A DNA stretch of 6,588 nt from NCBI GenBank assembly GCA_009783805.1, contig WRCU01000088.1, positions 1 to 6,588 on the forward strand, in the 5' to 3' direction. Below, piece after piece: positions 1-6,166 of the stretch (position 1 is its first letter; every line of letters starts with the position of its first letter). The stretch comes from Oscillospiraceae bacterium (lineage in GTDB: Bacteria > Bacillota > Clostridia > WRCU01). The notes below the pieces were generated by a model. That model was not told the DNA's origin. It did no database searches and saw only the letters and a list, made by a program, of their open reading frames with translations. The position numbers were made by a program, and so were the translations under genes.

Positions 1-70
1 CACCCGCTTCATGGAAGCGTTTGTTCCACATAGAAGCCGAAAAAACATCCATTTTTTAATTTTTCATCAT

Positions 71-190
71 TTACCGTTCAAATGCTAAGTAATGTACGAT
101 TATTATACGTATATCAATAAAATTTTGTGTTTATTATATGTTTTAAGAACGAACGATCGTACATTACTGCCATTCTGTACGGTACACCGG
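71..190. repeat. Inverted-repeat hairpin element, copy 1
   Basis: The core AGTAATGTACGAT at 88-100 is answered by its exact reverse complement at 156-168, and the outer arms pair imperfectly (TTACCGTTCAAATG from 71; CATTCTGTACGGTA to about 184). Arms are about 30 bases and the AT-rich centre is 55 bases. The same core, outer arms, trailing ACCGG and central length recur at about 2918-3037, so this is a repeat family and not a chance hairpin. It resembles a MITE or REP-like element. No transposase gene is present and I see no clear target-site duplication. Confidence 0.75.
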
Positions 191-429
191 TTGTTTAGAA
201 AAAATTGACTAATTTACTCAATTCAAACATCGAATTAATTAATAAAAATATTTCACGAATTAATACAATGAAAAAATAACTTACGTTTAATAATATGGAA
301 TATAATATACGTATACGAATATTACGTAAAAATGCATTAATAAATTCGGTAATTTATAGTAAATTCGGCGTGTTATGAGACTTTATGGTGATTAATTTAT
401 TTAAAATACAGCGGTAAAAATAAATATAT

Positions 430-625
430 AAAATTGCTTTTATTTTTTTGCACGTTATTATATCCATAATAATATTAATTATTATGTCTATTAAATATAA
501 ACTATAATATCTAATATTATATTAATTATTATATCTATTATTATATTTATTATTATGTTATTATTATATTATTTTTTATATTCATTAGTATACCTATTAT
601 TATATTCATTATTATATCATTATAA
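430..625. repeat. Low-complexity TTATTATAT-like tract
   Basis: The stretch is almost pure A and T, built from degenerate repeats of TTATTATAT, ATTAATTATTATAT and TATTCATTA. Unit length and order vary, so it is not a clean tandem array. It ends just before the stop codon of the leuS relic. It reads as non-coding DNA drifted to extreme AT content by mutation and slippage. Confidence 0.6.
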
Positions 626-632
626 ACGCATT

Positions 633-1262
633 TTATAGAATGAGGTTGATCAAGCGGACCTTCACGACGATCACCTTCCTGACCTCGCGGCCGCCGATGG
701 CCTAAATAACCTTCGGATCACCCAGGGCCGCCTCCCTGTCATGGGGCAGCCTCAGCGGCAGCTCGTCTTCCGGCACGGGGATCTGGCCGCAGCTTTCGCA
801 GTGGACGATCGGTAACGGCGTGTCCCAATCGTGCTGCCGGGACACGAGCCAGTCCCGTATCATCTTGGTCTTCTCCGGCCAGTCGAGGACGGCCAACCCG
901 CTCAGGAACTCATCGGCGTACTCCATTATTTTGAGGAACCACTATGTCATGCGCTTCCGGGCGGTCAGCCCCTCGCTCCGTTCGCACCGGCCTTCGATGA
1001 CTTGTTAATTCGCCAGGACGGTCATGCACGAGGGGCACCAACTCACGGGGGCTTCCTTGCGGTATGCGAGACCCATTTCGAGCAGCCTGAGGAACGGCCA
1101 TTGGCTCCACCTATGGTACTCAAGCCCGCTTGCGACGGTCCCATGTACCAATCATGAATATATTAACCGTGCCCATCGTTCAATGCCGCCAGCACATCCA
1201 CGCCATGCCTCCCATCGTTGGGCCCTCCGCACATATGCCGAGCTTGATGGGGTATCCTTTCG
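633..1262 (-). pseudogene. Decayed partial copy of leuS with two in-frame deletions
   Basis: This is a relic of leucyl-tRNA synthetase, in the same orientation as the intact gene at 3637-6102. It starts near residue 87 of the intact protein and runs to the C-terminus and its own stop codon, so the first 86 codons, including the HIGH motif, are gone. By eye, identity is about 90% from 633 to 1130 and then falls sharply to 1262. Residues 220-414 (the CP1 editing domain) are missing at about 858-862, and residues 455-786 (second half of the catalytic domain with KMSKS, plus most of the anticodon-binding part) are missing at about 737. Both losses are whole numbers of codons (195 and 332). In-frame stops replace Glu170 (TAA, 1005-1007), Gln191 (TAG, 942-944) and Gln798 (TAG, 702-704), and a 7-base AT-rich insertion near 1157-1165 shifts the frame. 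The longest open piece, 702-926, encodes a 74-residue chimera of three LeuRS segments. A functional product is very unlikely. Confidence 0.92.
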
Positions 1263-1272
1263 CTGCTATGCT
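1244..1272 (+). promoter_or_regulatory. Promoter of the padR-radical SAM operon
   Basis: A sigma-A type promoter is visible: TTGATG (1244-1249), a 17-base spacer, then TATGCT (1267-1272). A start of transcription near 1279 would fall inside the palindrome at 1272-1290. The -35 box corresponds to leuS coding sequence (5825-5830 in the intact copy), so the promoter sits on the broken edge of the leuS relic. This is inferred from sequence only. Confidence 0.5.
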
Positions 1273-1290
1273 ATTGGACATAGTCCAATA
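1272..1290. promoter_or_regulatory. Palindromic operator, probable PadR site
   Basis: TATTGGAC and GTCCAATA form a perfect 8-base inverted repeat around a 3-base centre (ATA). It overlaps the end of the -10 box and the predicted transcription start, and ends 4 bases before the Shine-Dalgarno sequence of the PadR gene. PadR proteins are dimers that bind such dyads and usually repress their own operons, so autorepression is the natural reading. The dyad could instead act as a short RNA hairpin at the 5' end of the message. Confidence 0.6.
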
Positions 1291-1310
1291 TAAGAGGAGG
1301 TCATGCGCTC

Positions 1311-1679
1311 GTGAAATGCGCGTGCAAAGGCGCCTTCCTGGAGAGGTTCATACAGCCGTCCATATTGATGTCCCTTTATGCGGGGGACCTGCATGGGTTC
1401 TCCATCATCAGGAAGTTGAAGGAAAGCGGCCCCATCGACTATGTGGGCATGGACCCGACGGGGCTGTACAGAATGCTTAGGAAGATGGAGAAGGCCGGGC
1501 TGCTGACCTCCGCATGGAAAACCGAGGGATCGCCCCAGCCGCGTCGGATCTACTCGATCACGGGGGAGGGCCGGAATTGCCTGTCCTATTGGGAGAGGAC
1601 CTTGAGGGAATACGCGAGATCCGTCAGCGGCCTTTCGGAGGCCGTGACCATGAGCCTTTCCCATGCGGGGGGCCGATGA
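1311..1679 (+). CDS. PadR-family transcriptional regulator
   Basis: The product is a 122-residue winged-helix DNA-binding protein of the short PadR type. Family features in order: a helix ending in GDLHGF (residues 25-30), the recognition-helix region DPTGLYRMLRKMEKAGLL (48-65), the wing with PQPRRIYSIT (76-85), then GEGRNCLSYW leading into a short C-terminal dimerisation helix. The start is GTG at 1311, set by a strong AGGAGG at 1295-1300 ten bases upstream; the ATG at 1303 is too close to that site and gives only three codons. The N-terminus carries a Cys-x-Cys pair (C3, C5), with another cysteine at 90, which might bind a metal or sense redox state; that is speculation. The stop codon overlaps the start of the radical SAM gene, so the two are translationally coupled. 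It probably represses its own operon through the dyad at 1272-1290. The ligand is unknown. Confidence 0.88.
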   Translation: MKCACKGAFLERFIQPSILMSLYAGDLHGFSIIRKLKESGPIDYVGMDPTGLYRMLRKMEKAGLLTSAWKTEGSPQPRRIYSITGEGRNCLSYWERTLREYARSVSGLSEAVTMSLSHAGGR

Positions 1680-2680
1680 TGGGGGCGGCGGATCGGCATG
1701 TGGCGGAGGCGAAGAGGAGGGCATTAAGCGGCGAGAGGTTGGAACGCGGCTTGATGCTGAGTCTCATGGGCATTAAGGAGGGCACGCCGGAATTCTACGG
1801 GCTCGGCAAGGCGGCCAGGGAGGTCTCATCCGCCGTCACGAAGGACAGGTCATATCTTTGGGGCGCCATCGGGATCGACTTCACCCCATGCGCGATGAGC
1901 TGCGACTTTTGCTCCATGGGCGAAAGGTGGGGCCTAGTAACCGAGGGGAACTCATTCGTGATGGGAACCGATGAGATAGTCAGGCGCGTCGGCGACTACG
2001 TACGCTGCGGCATCCGCTGGGTCGTCCTGAGGACCAACCAAGAGTATGACCCCGACAGGATGCTGTCACTCATCAGGGAGGTGAGGAGCCGGGTAAGTGG
2101 CCGGTATGAGATCGGCTTGAACGCCGGCGAGTTCGACGCCCGATTCGCGCGCGACCTGCGCGACGCGGGGGCGGGCTTCGCATACCATTCACTGCGGCTT
2201 AAGGAAGGCGTCCATACGGCGTTCGACCCGGCACGGCGCCTATCGACCTTGGCCGCCGTGAGGGAAGGCGGGCTGGACCTGGTGCATCTGATCGAGCCGA
2301 TAGGGGTCGAGCATACGGATGGGGAGATAGTCGACTCGTATGGGTCCATACTGGCGCACGGCGCGCGCGTCTCGGGCGGGATGGCGCGGATCCCCGTCGC
2401 GGGCACGCCCTTGGGGGACCTCCCACAGGTATCGGAAGCGCGGATGGCGAAGGTGATCGCGCTTACCAGGCTAGCGTCCGCGGGGGTCGTGGAGGACATA
2501 TGCGTGCACCCGGCCAATAGGCTGGCCATGCGGTTCGGCGCGAACGTCGCCGTCATCGACGGCGGCGCGGTCCCGAGGGAGGGGGCCTACAGCGGGGGCC
2601 TTTGGCGGGGGGTCACCTGCGGCGACGTAAAAAGGATGTTTCAAGAAGAAGGGTATACGACATATTCGGATAACGGTTAG
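1676..2680 (+). CDS. BioB-like radical SAM enzyme, substrate unknown
   Basis: A 334-residue radical SAM protein. The CX3CX2C motif (C72, C76, C79) binds the 4Fe-4S cluster that cleaves S-adenosylmethionine to start radical chemistry. A helical N-terminal lead, a TIM-barrel core with the motif early in it, and C-terminal segments such as GLNAGEFD (147-154) and HPANRLAMRFGAN (278-290) resemble the BioB/HydE/PylB/HmdB group. I cannot place it in any of these by eye, and biotin synthase itself is not supported. The start is ATG at 1676, which overlaps the PadR stop as ATGA; an open frame extends upstream to 1514 but lies wholly inside the PadR gene in another frame. The frame is uninterrupted with codon use like that of leuS, so the gene looks intact. 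Remnants of ABC transport genes follow directly, suggesting the enzyme once worked beside an importer. A role in making or altering a small cofactor or imported molecule is inference. Confidence 0.88.
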   Translation: MMGAADRHVAEAKRRALSGERLERGLMLSLMGIKEGTPEFYGLGKAAREVSSAVTKDRSYLWGAIGIDFTPCAMSCDFCSMGERWGLVTEGNSFVMGTDEIVRRVGDYVRCGIRWVVLRTNQEYDPDRMLSLIREVRSRVSGRYEIGLNAGEFDARFARDLRDAGAGFAYHSLRLKEGVHTAFDPARRLSTLAAVREGGLDLVHLIEPIGVEHTDGEIVDSYGSILAHGARVSGGMARIPVAGTPLGDLPQVSEARMAKVIALTRLASAGVVEDICVHPANRLAMRFGANVAVIDGGAVPREGAYSGGLWRGVTCGDVKRMFQEEGYTTYSDNG

Positions 2681-2738
2681 GCGCCTTGGCGTCCTGCTTC
2701 TGCCGATGGCGCTTGCCTTGGCGGGCTTATATGAATGA
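2637..2738 (+). pseudogene. Possible signal-peptide remnant of a transport protein
   Basis: In the frame one base after the radical SAM frame, an open stretch reads as a basic segment (KKKGIRHIRITVRR) followed by a hydrophobic core (LGVLLLPMALALAG), then stops at 2736-2738. That is the layout of a bacterial signal peptide. It lies where a substrate-binding protein gene would sit, between the enzyme and the permease, and overlaps the permease start. No ATG, GTG or TTG start is available in frame; a single-base change near ATG 2636 would supply one. It may be all that is left of a solute-binding protein, or may be chance. Confidence 0.3.
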
Positions 2739-2910
2739 GGCGGATGGCAGGTCGCATAGGCCCAACCTGCTGGGATTGGCCATACCGGCGCTGATAATCG
2801 GCCTATGGTGCGTCATACCGACGTTCGCCGATGTTCCGGCGTATATCCTGCCCCCATCGGCGGCGTAATCGCCGGATTCACCGACTTCCTCCTCGGCAAC
2901 CACAGGTATA
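2731..2910 (+). pseudogene. Truncated, frameshifted ABC transporter permease (SsuC/TauC type)
   Basis: From ATG 2731 the frame encodes an N-terminus typical of permeases of the nitrate/sulfonate/taurine ABC importer family: a polar lead, one membrane segment (LLGLAIPALIIGLWCVI) and a PAYILP motif, then a premature TAA at 2866-2868. One frame over, the reading continues from 2865 as VIAGFTDFLLGNHRYT, which is what the family predicts next, so a small indel near 2850-2865 broke the gene. Similarity ends near 2910, just before the second inverted-repeat element. Intact relatives are about 250 residues, so only a fifth remains, without the EAA-type loop that contacts the ATPase. It would have followed the radical SAM gene in one operon. 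Confidence 0.65.
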
Positions 2911-2917
2911 CCAACAT

Positions 2918-3037
2918 TTTCCGTACAAACGTCGAGTAATGTACGACTTACATATATAAAAATACGAAATATCTTTATTAATTTGCTCTCCATAAAGAAT
3001 AAATCGTACATTACTGACATTCTTAACGGTAAACCGG
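2918..3037. repeat. Inverted-repeat hairpin element, copy 2
   Basis: Core AGTAATGTACGA at 2935-2946 pairs with ATCGTACATTACT at 3003-3015, with outer arms from TTTCCGTACAAACG (about 2918) to CATTCTTAACGGTAAACCGG (about 3037). Core spacing matches copy 1 to within a base, and the right arms of the two copies are clearly alike, while the AT-rich centres have diverged. It begins immediately after the last recognisable permease sequence, so it either inserted into that gene or marks a deletion or rearrangement end point. Confidence 0.75.
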
Positions 3038-3205
3038 CTTTAATAAATTTTTTGCCGCAAATTTCGCCGCCGACCGGGGTTTTCCGCGAAATCCGCAGGT
3101 TTCGTGGGGTGGGGGTGACGGCGATCCTTCCGGCCGATAAATCGCCGCGTACCCCGCGCCGCTATTTATCCGTTCACTCGTGCTTCGTGCATACCCACCT
3201 CGCCC

Positions 3206-3238
3206 AAATCGGTTTTTCGATTTATCCTAGACAGGATA
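3206..3238. repeat. Two adjacent short hairpins
   Basis: AAATCG/CGATTT (3206-3211 and 3218-3223, loop GTTTTT) is followed at once by TATCCT/AGGATA (3223-3228 and 3233-3238, loop AGAC). Both are perfect 6-base dyads. No U-rich tail makes either a convincing terminator on either strand. They may be regulatory relics or chance. Confidence 0.35.
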
Positions 3239-3292
3239 TAAGGAAAGTGACTTCGATGTTTACGTTGTTGTACCGGACGGCACAATAGATTT

Positions 3293-3381
3293 GATTGAAT
3301 TGTACGCGGATATTTTAATGTTTCATCGGAAAAAGCGTATTTATTTATATTCAATAATAGGTCACGCCAGCGTATTCAATC
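3293..3381. repeat. Imperfect inverted repeat, 12-base arms
   Basis: GATTGAAT followed by ACGC (3293-3307, with a TGT bulge) is complementary to GCGTATTCAATC at 3370-3381. The arms enclose about 62 bases of AT-rich DNA. Overall size is near that of the two hairpin elements but the sequence is different, so I do not place it in that family. Confidence 0.35.
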
Positions 3382-3569
3382 GCCGAAAAAATGGTCCGAC
3401 ACTTGAAAAAATAAATTCATAAAAAGGAACCATGCTATATGGAGCGTGAATATGTTGTTGAGTGGTTTTTATATTTAGCTCAATTTCCATTATTTCAATG
3501 GTTTTTCCGGTATTTTTCGTAGTATTTTTAAAATCTTGCCATTATAAATTCCTCCATAAAATTTTAAAC

Positions 3570-3596
3570 CGTTTCAATAGCAAGCTATTTCGAACG
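3570..3596 (-). terminator. Weak candidate terminator for leuS
   Basis: Downstream of the leuS stop, an imperfect hairpin can form: AATAG/CTATT around a 4-base loop, extended by CGTT/AACG across an internal loop. On the minus strand it is followed by a stretch with TTTAAAATTTT and not a clean U run. The position suits leuS termination, but the structure is poor. Confidence 0.25.
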
Positions 3597-3636
3597 TGGA
3601 TTTCGTCATGTCACGATCACGAGCCTAGTCAACGTA

Positions 3637-6102
3637 TTATAGCAAGACGAAGTTGATCAGGCGGCCCTTCACGACGATCGCCTTCCTGACTTCGCGGCCG
3701 CCGATGGCCTGTATAACCTTCGGATCACCCAGGGCCGCCTCCCTAATCGAGGCATCATCGGCGTTGGTAGGAACCATAATGACGCCGCGCAGAGTCCCGT
3801 TGACTTGGACGGCCAACTCCGCCATTTCCCTGACTAATATGTTCGGGTCATAGGCCGGCCATTCTTGGTTGTGGACGGAGTACCCGTTTCCCAAGGCGCA
3901 CCACAGCTCCTCCGCCAAGTGCGGAGCCAGCGGCGCGAGCAGCAGCACCATGTCCCTGACGGCCGACCCTTCCTGGCTGCGGTCGCGTTCGGGCCTTGCC
4001 TGATGCCTCGCTATTCCGTTAAGCAACTCCATGATACGTGCGATCGCCGTGTTGAACCGGAACCCATCGATGTCCTCTGTGACCTGCTTGATCGTGTCGT
4101 GGCGTAGGCGCTCCAGCCCCATGTCCGCCGGCGCCTGCCCGTCGTATAAATCCTCCGGTGAGTCCCCATCCGTATCCCGGCTTATAGACCCGACGTAGCA
4201 ATCGACGGCACGGCAGACCCTCCTGACGAAGCGTTCGACCGCCTTTATGCCGTCGTCATTCCAAAAACCGCCGTCCGTGAACGAGAACCCGAATCCAAGG
4301 TACAGGCGGAAGACGTCCGCGCCATGGGCCTTGACTATCCCGTCGGGAGAGACCGCCCCGCTGCGCTTGCTCATCTTCCTGCCGTCGGCGTCCAGGATGA
4401 ACCCTTGATGGACCAGTGAGGCGAACGGCTCATCGAACCTCAGGAATCCCATGTCGCGCAAAGCCTTCGTGATGAACCGGGCGTACAGCAGGTGCATGGC
4501 GGCGTGCTCGATCCCGCCGACGTACTTGTCCACCGGCATGAGTTTATTTATGCGGTCAGAGTCGAACGCCTTGGTCATGTCCCTATTATCCAAGAAACGT
4601 AGGAAGTACCATGATGAGCATACGAACGTGTCCAGGGTGTCGGTTTCCCTCTTGGCTGGCCTGCCGCAGCGGGGGCATGGGGCGCTCACGAACGGCTCGC
4701 ACGCCGCGAGGGGCGAACGGCCGTTCGGCAGGAACTCCACGTCATGGGGCAGCCTCAGCGGCAGCTCGCCTTCCGGCACGGGGACATGGCCGCAGCCTTC
4801 GCAGTGGACGATCGGTATCGGCGTGCCCCAATAACGCTGCCTGGACACGAGCCAGTCCCGCAGCCTATACTTGCGTGCCGCCCTGCCGAGGCCCGACGCC
4901 TCCAGTTCGGCCGTTATCCTGATCCTCGCCTCGCCGGACGTGAGCCCATCGTGCCCCGTCCCGCCGAATAGGACCCCGTCCTCGCAGTAAGGCAAGGATT
5001 GCCCCGGTCCGAGCGGGCTCCCGATCACTGGGACGATCGGCAGGCCGTACCTCAACGCGAAAGCGTGGTCGCTCAGGTCGTGCGCGGGCACGGCCATGAC
5101 CGCGCCGGTCCCGTGGGAGGCGAGCACGTAGTCGGCCACCCAAATCGGCAGCCGCCTGCCCGTCATCGGGTGCGCGGCGTATGATCCGGTGAAGACGCCT
5201 GACTTCTCCTTCGCCGACGAGATCCTGTCCATTTCGGACCTGCGCCCGGCCTGCGCCTGATAGTCACGGACCGCATCCCTATGCCCCGAAAGCGTCAGGG
5301 CGTCCACCATGGGGTGCTCGGGCGCAAGGACGACATAGGTGACGCCCATCAAGGTGTCCACCCTCGTCGTGTATGCCGTGACGCGGTCAGCTTCTATGGG
5401 GAAGTCGACCTCACAGCCTAGGGTCCTGCCTATCCAGTTCTCCTGTATCTTCTTGGTCTTCTCCGGCCAGTCGAGGACGGCCAACCCGTTCAAGAGCTCA
5501 TCGGCGTACTCCGTTATCCTGAAGAACCACTGCGTCATGCGCTTCTGGGCGGTCAGCCCCTCGCACCGCTCGCACCGGCCGTCGACGACTTGCTCATTCG
5601 CCAGGACGGTCATGCACGAGGGGCACCAATTTACAGGTGCCTCCTTGCGGTATGCGAGGCCCCTTTCGAACAGCCTGAGGAACAGCCATTGGCTCCACCT
5701 ATAGTACTCAGGCTCGCACGTGACGACCAAATGCCCCCAATCATAGGTCGTGCCCATCGTGAGGAACTGCCCGCCCATCCTCGCGATGTTGTCCTTCGTG
5801 GATTCCTCCGGGTGTATGCCGGACTTGATGGCGAAATTTTCCGCGGGCAGGCCGAAGGCGTCGAACCCGGGGGGGTGGAAGACCTCATATCCCTGCATCC
5901 GCTTCAAGCGCCCATAACTGTCGGATAGGCTGTAGTTCCACCAATGGCCTATATGCAAATTTTTGCCGGACGGGTATGAAAACATCTCGAGAAGGTAATG
6001 CTTCCTGCCTATGTTCGCCTCATTGAAGGCGTAGAGCTTGGTCTCCTCCCACCTTCGCTGCCATTTCACGTCGGTCGCATTTGAGTAGGCCGTTATCGTC
6101 AT
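3637..6102 (-). CDS. leuS: Leucyl-tRNA synthetase (LeuRS)
   Basis: Class Ia cytoplasmic enzyme that joins leucine to tRNA-Leu using ATP. The 821-residue product is within the normal bacterial size range. In order: the ATP-binding HIGH motif at 50-53 (context YPSGKNLHIGHW); a zinc-ribbon insert with C160, C163, C177 and C180; the CP1 editing domain at about 225-412, with the threonine-rich TAYTTRVDT (242-250) and GTGAVMAVPAHD, and Asp345 where editing LeuRS proteins hold a conserved aspartate; a second four-cysteine site (C434, C437, C476, C479); the second catalytic motif as KMSKR (576-580) in place of the usual KMSKS; an anticodon-binding helical domain (about 630-755); and a small C-terminal domain. 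The start ATG at 6102 has GAAGGGG seven bases upstream, and YSNATDVKWQRRWE near the N-terminus matches the family. Sequence style is that of Clostridia. It is preceded by a T-box leader with a leucine specifier, so it should be induced when tRNA-Leu is uncharged. A decayed second copy lies at 633-1262. Confidence 0.98.
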   Translation of the reverse strand: MTITAYSNATDVKWQRRWEETKLYAFNEANIGRKHYLLEMFSYPSGKNLHIGHWWNYSLSDSYGRLKRMQGYEVFHPPGFDAFGLPAENFAIKSGIHPEESTKDNIARMGGQFLTMGTTYDWGHLVVTCEPEYYRWSQWLFLRLFERGLAYRKEAPVNWCPSCMTVLANEQVVDGRCERCEGLTAQKRMTQWFFRITEYADELLNGLAVLDWPEKTKKIQENWIGRTLGCEVDFPIEADRVTAYTTRVDTLMGVTYVVLAPEHPMVDALTLSGHRDAVRDYQAQAGRRSEMDRISSAKEKSGVFTGSYAAHPMTGRRLPIWVADYVLASHGTGAVMAVPAHDLSDHAFALRYGLPIVPVIGSPLGPGQSLPYCEDGVLFGGTGHDGLTSGEARIRITAELEASGLGRAARKYRLRDWLVSRQRYWGTPIPIVHCEGCGHVPVPEGELPLRLPHDVEFLPNGRSPLAACEPFVSAPCPRCGRPAKRETDTLDTFVCSSWYFLRFLDNRDMTKAFDSDRINKLMPVDKYVGGIEHAAMHLLYARFITKALRDMGFLRFDEPFASLVHQGFILDADGRKMSKRSGAVSPDGIVKAHGADVFRLYLGFGFSFTDGGFWNDDGIKAVERFVRRVCRAVDCYVGSISRDTDGDSPEDLYDGQAPADMGLERLRHDTIKQVTEDIDGFRFNTAIARIMELLNGIARHQARPERDRSQEGSAVRDMVLLLAPLAPHLAEELWCALGNGYSVHNQEWPAYDPNILVREMAELAVQVNGTLRGVIMVPTNADDASIREAALGDPKVIQAIGGREVRKAIVVKGRLINFVLL

Positions 6103-6166
6103 ATGGATACCCCTTCATATATTTACTTGCGTTCAAGGTATCCATGAGTTCATTGGCTACGACCAT
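6020..6166 (-). other. Possible upstream ORF overlapping leuS
   Basis: An ATG at 6166 is preceded by GGAGG (6181-6177) ten bases away, a better ribosome site than that of leuS. It opens a 48-codon frame, MVVANELMDTLNASKYMKGY at its start, which runs through the leuS ribosome site and overlaps the first 83 bases of leuS in another frame before TGA at 6022-6020. It has no recognisable family. If translated it would disturb or couple leuS initiation; it may equally be chance. Confidence 0.25.
6103..6145 (-). promoter_or_regulatory. Hairpin at the leuS ribosome-binding site
   Basis: ATGGATACC (6145-6137) and GGTATCCAT (6111-6103) are perfect 9-base complements around a 25-base loop, and the second arm ends directly at the leuS start codon. 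The ribosome site GAAGGGG (6116-6110) lies partly in the arm, with its last two G bases paired. The hairpin could lower or gate leuS translation. Seen directly; the function is inferred. Confidence 0.5.

Larger units (their letters stand above)
1..632. other. AT-rich intergenic region without genes
   Basis: No reading frame here has coding character. A and T dominate throughout, in sharp contrast to the GC-rich genes that follow. The region holds the inverted-repeat element at about 71-190 and the low-complexity tract at about 430-625, both listed separately. Between them are scattered short repeats such as ACGAATTAAT and AAATTCGG, each seen twice. The first 50 bases are less AT-rich and could be the edge of something outside the window, but I recognise nothing there. 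Confidence 0.7.
3038..3636. other. Intergenic region without convincing genes
   Basis: From 3038 to about 3230 the base composition is mixed to GC-rich, resembling former coding DNA, but no frame gives a recognisable protein. From about 3290 to 3636 it is AT-rich. It contains two adjacent short hairpins (3206-3238), a longer inverted repeat (3293-3381), a doubtful 27-codon ORF at 3439-3522 and a weak terminator candidate for leuS (3570-3596). Confidence 0.6.

Noticed and set aside
430..625. CRISPR array or tandem satellite in the AT-rich tract
   Set aside because: Repeat units are short, variable and unevenly spaced, with no constant repeat and unique spacers; low complexity is enough.
702..944. 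CAG-to-TAG changes in the leuS copy as a sign of stop-codon reassignment to glutamine
   Set aside because: The copy also has TAA at a glutamate codon and a 7-base frameshifting insertion, and the radical SAM gene ends normally at TAG (2678-2680). Decay explains all of this.
1303..1314. ATG at 1303 as the start of the PadR operon
   Set aside because: It is only two bases from AGGAGG and gives a three-codon frame; GTG 1311 has proper spacing and the PadR sequence.
1514..1675. Upstream extension of the radical SAM frame to ATG 1514
   Set aside because: The extension lies wholly inside the PadR gene in another frame, has no family-like sequence, and the ATGA overlap at 1676 gives a standard coupled start.
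1996..2556. 186-codon open frame on the minus strand opposite the radical SAM gene
   Set aside because: It is a GC-driven shadow of the plus-strand gene, with serine- and arginine-rich sequence and no recognisable domain.
1676..2680. Calling the radical SAM protein biotin synthase or PylB
   Set aside because: Fold resemblance is to the group as a whole; I see no neighbouring biotin or pyrrolysine genes and cannot show the specific active-site residues.
4451..5928. Several plus-strand open frames opposite leuS
   Set aside because: All are antisense shadows of a well-supported gene, without domains or suitable ribosome sites.
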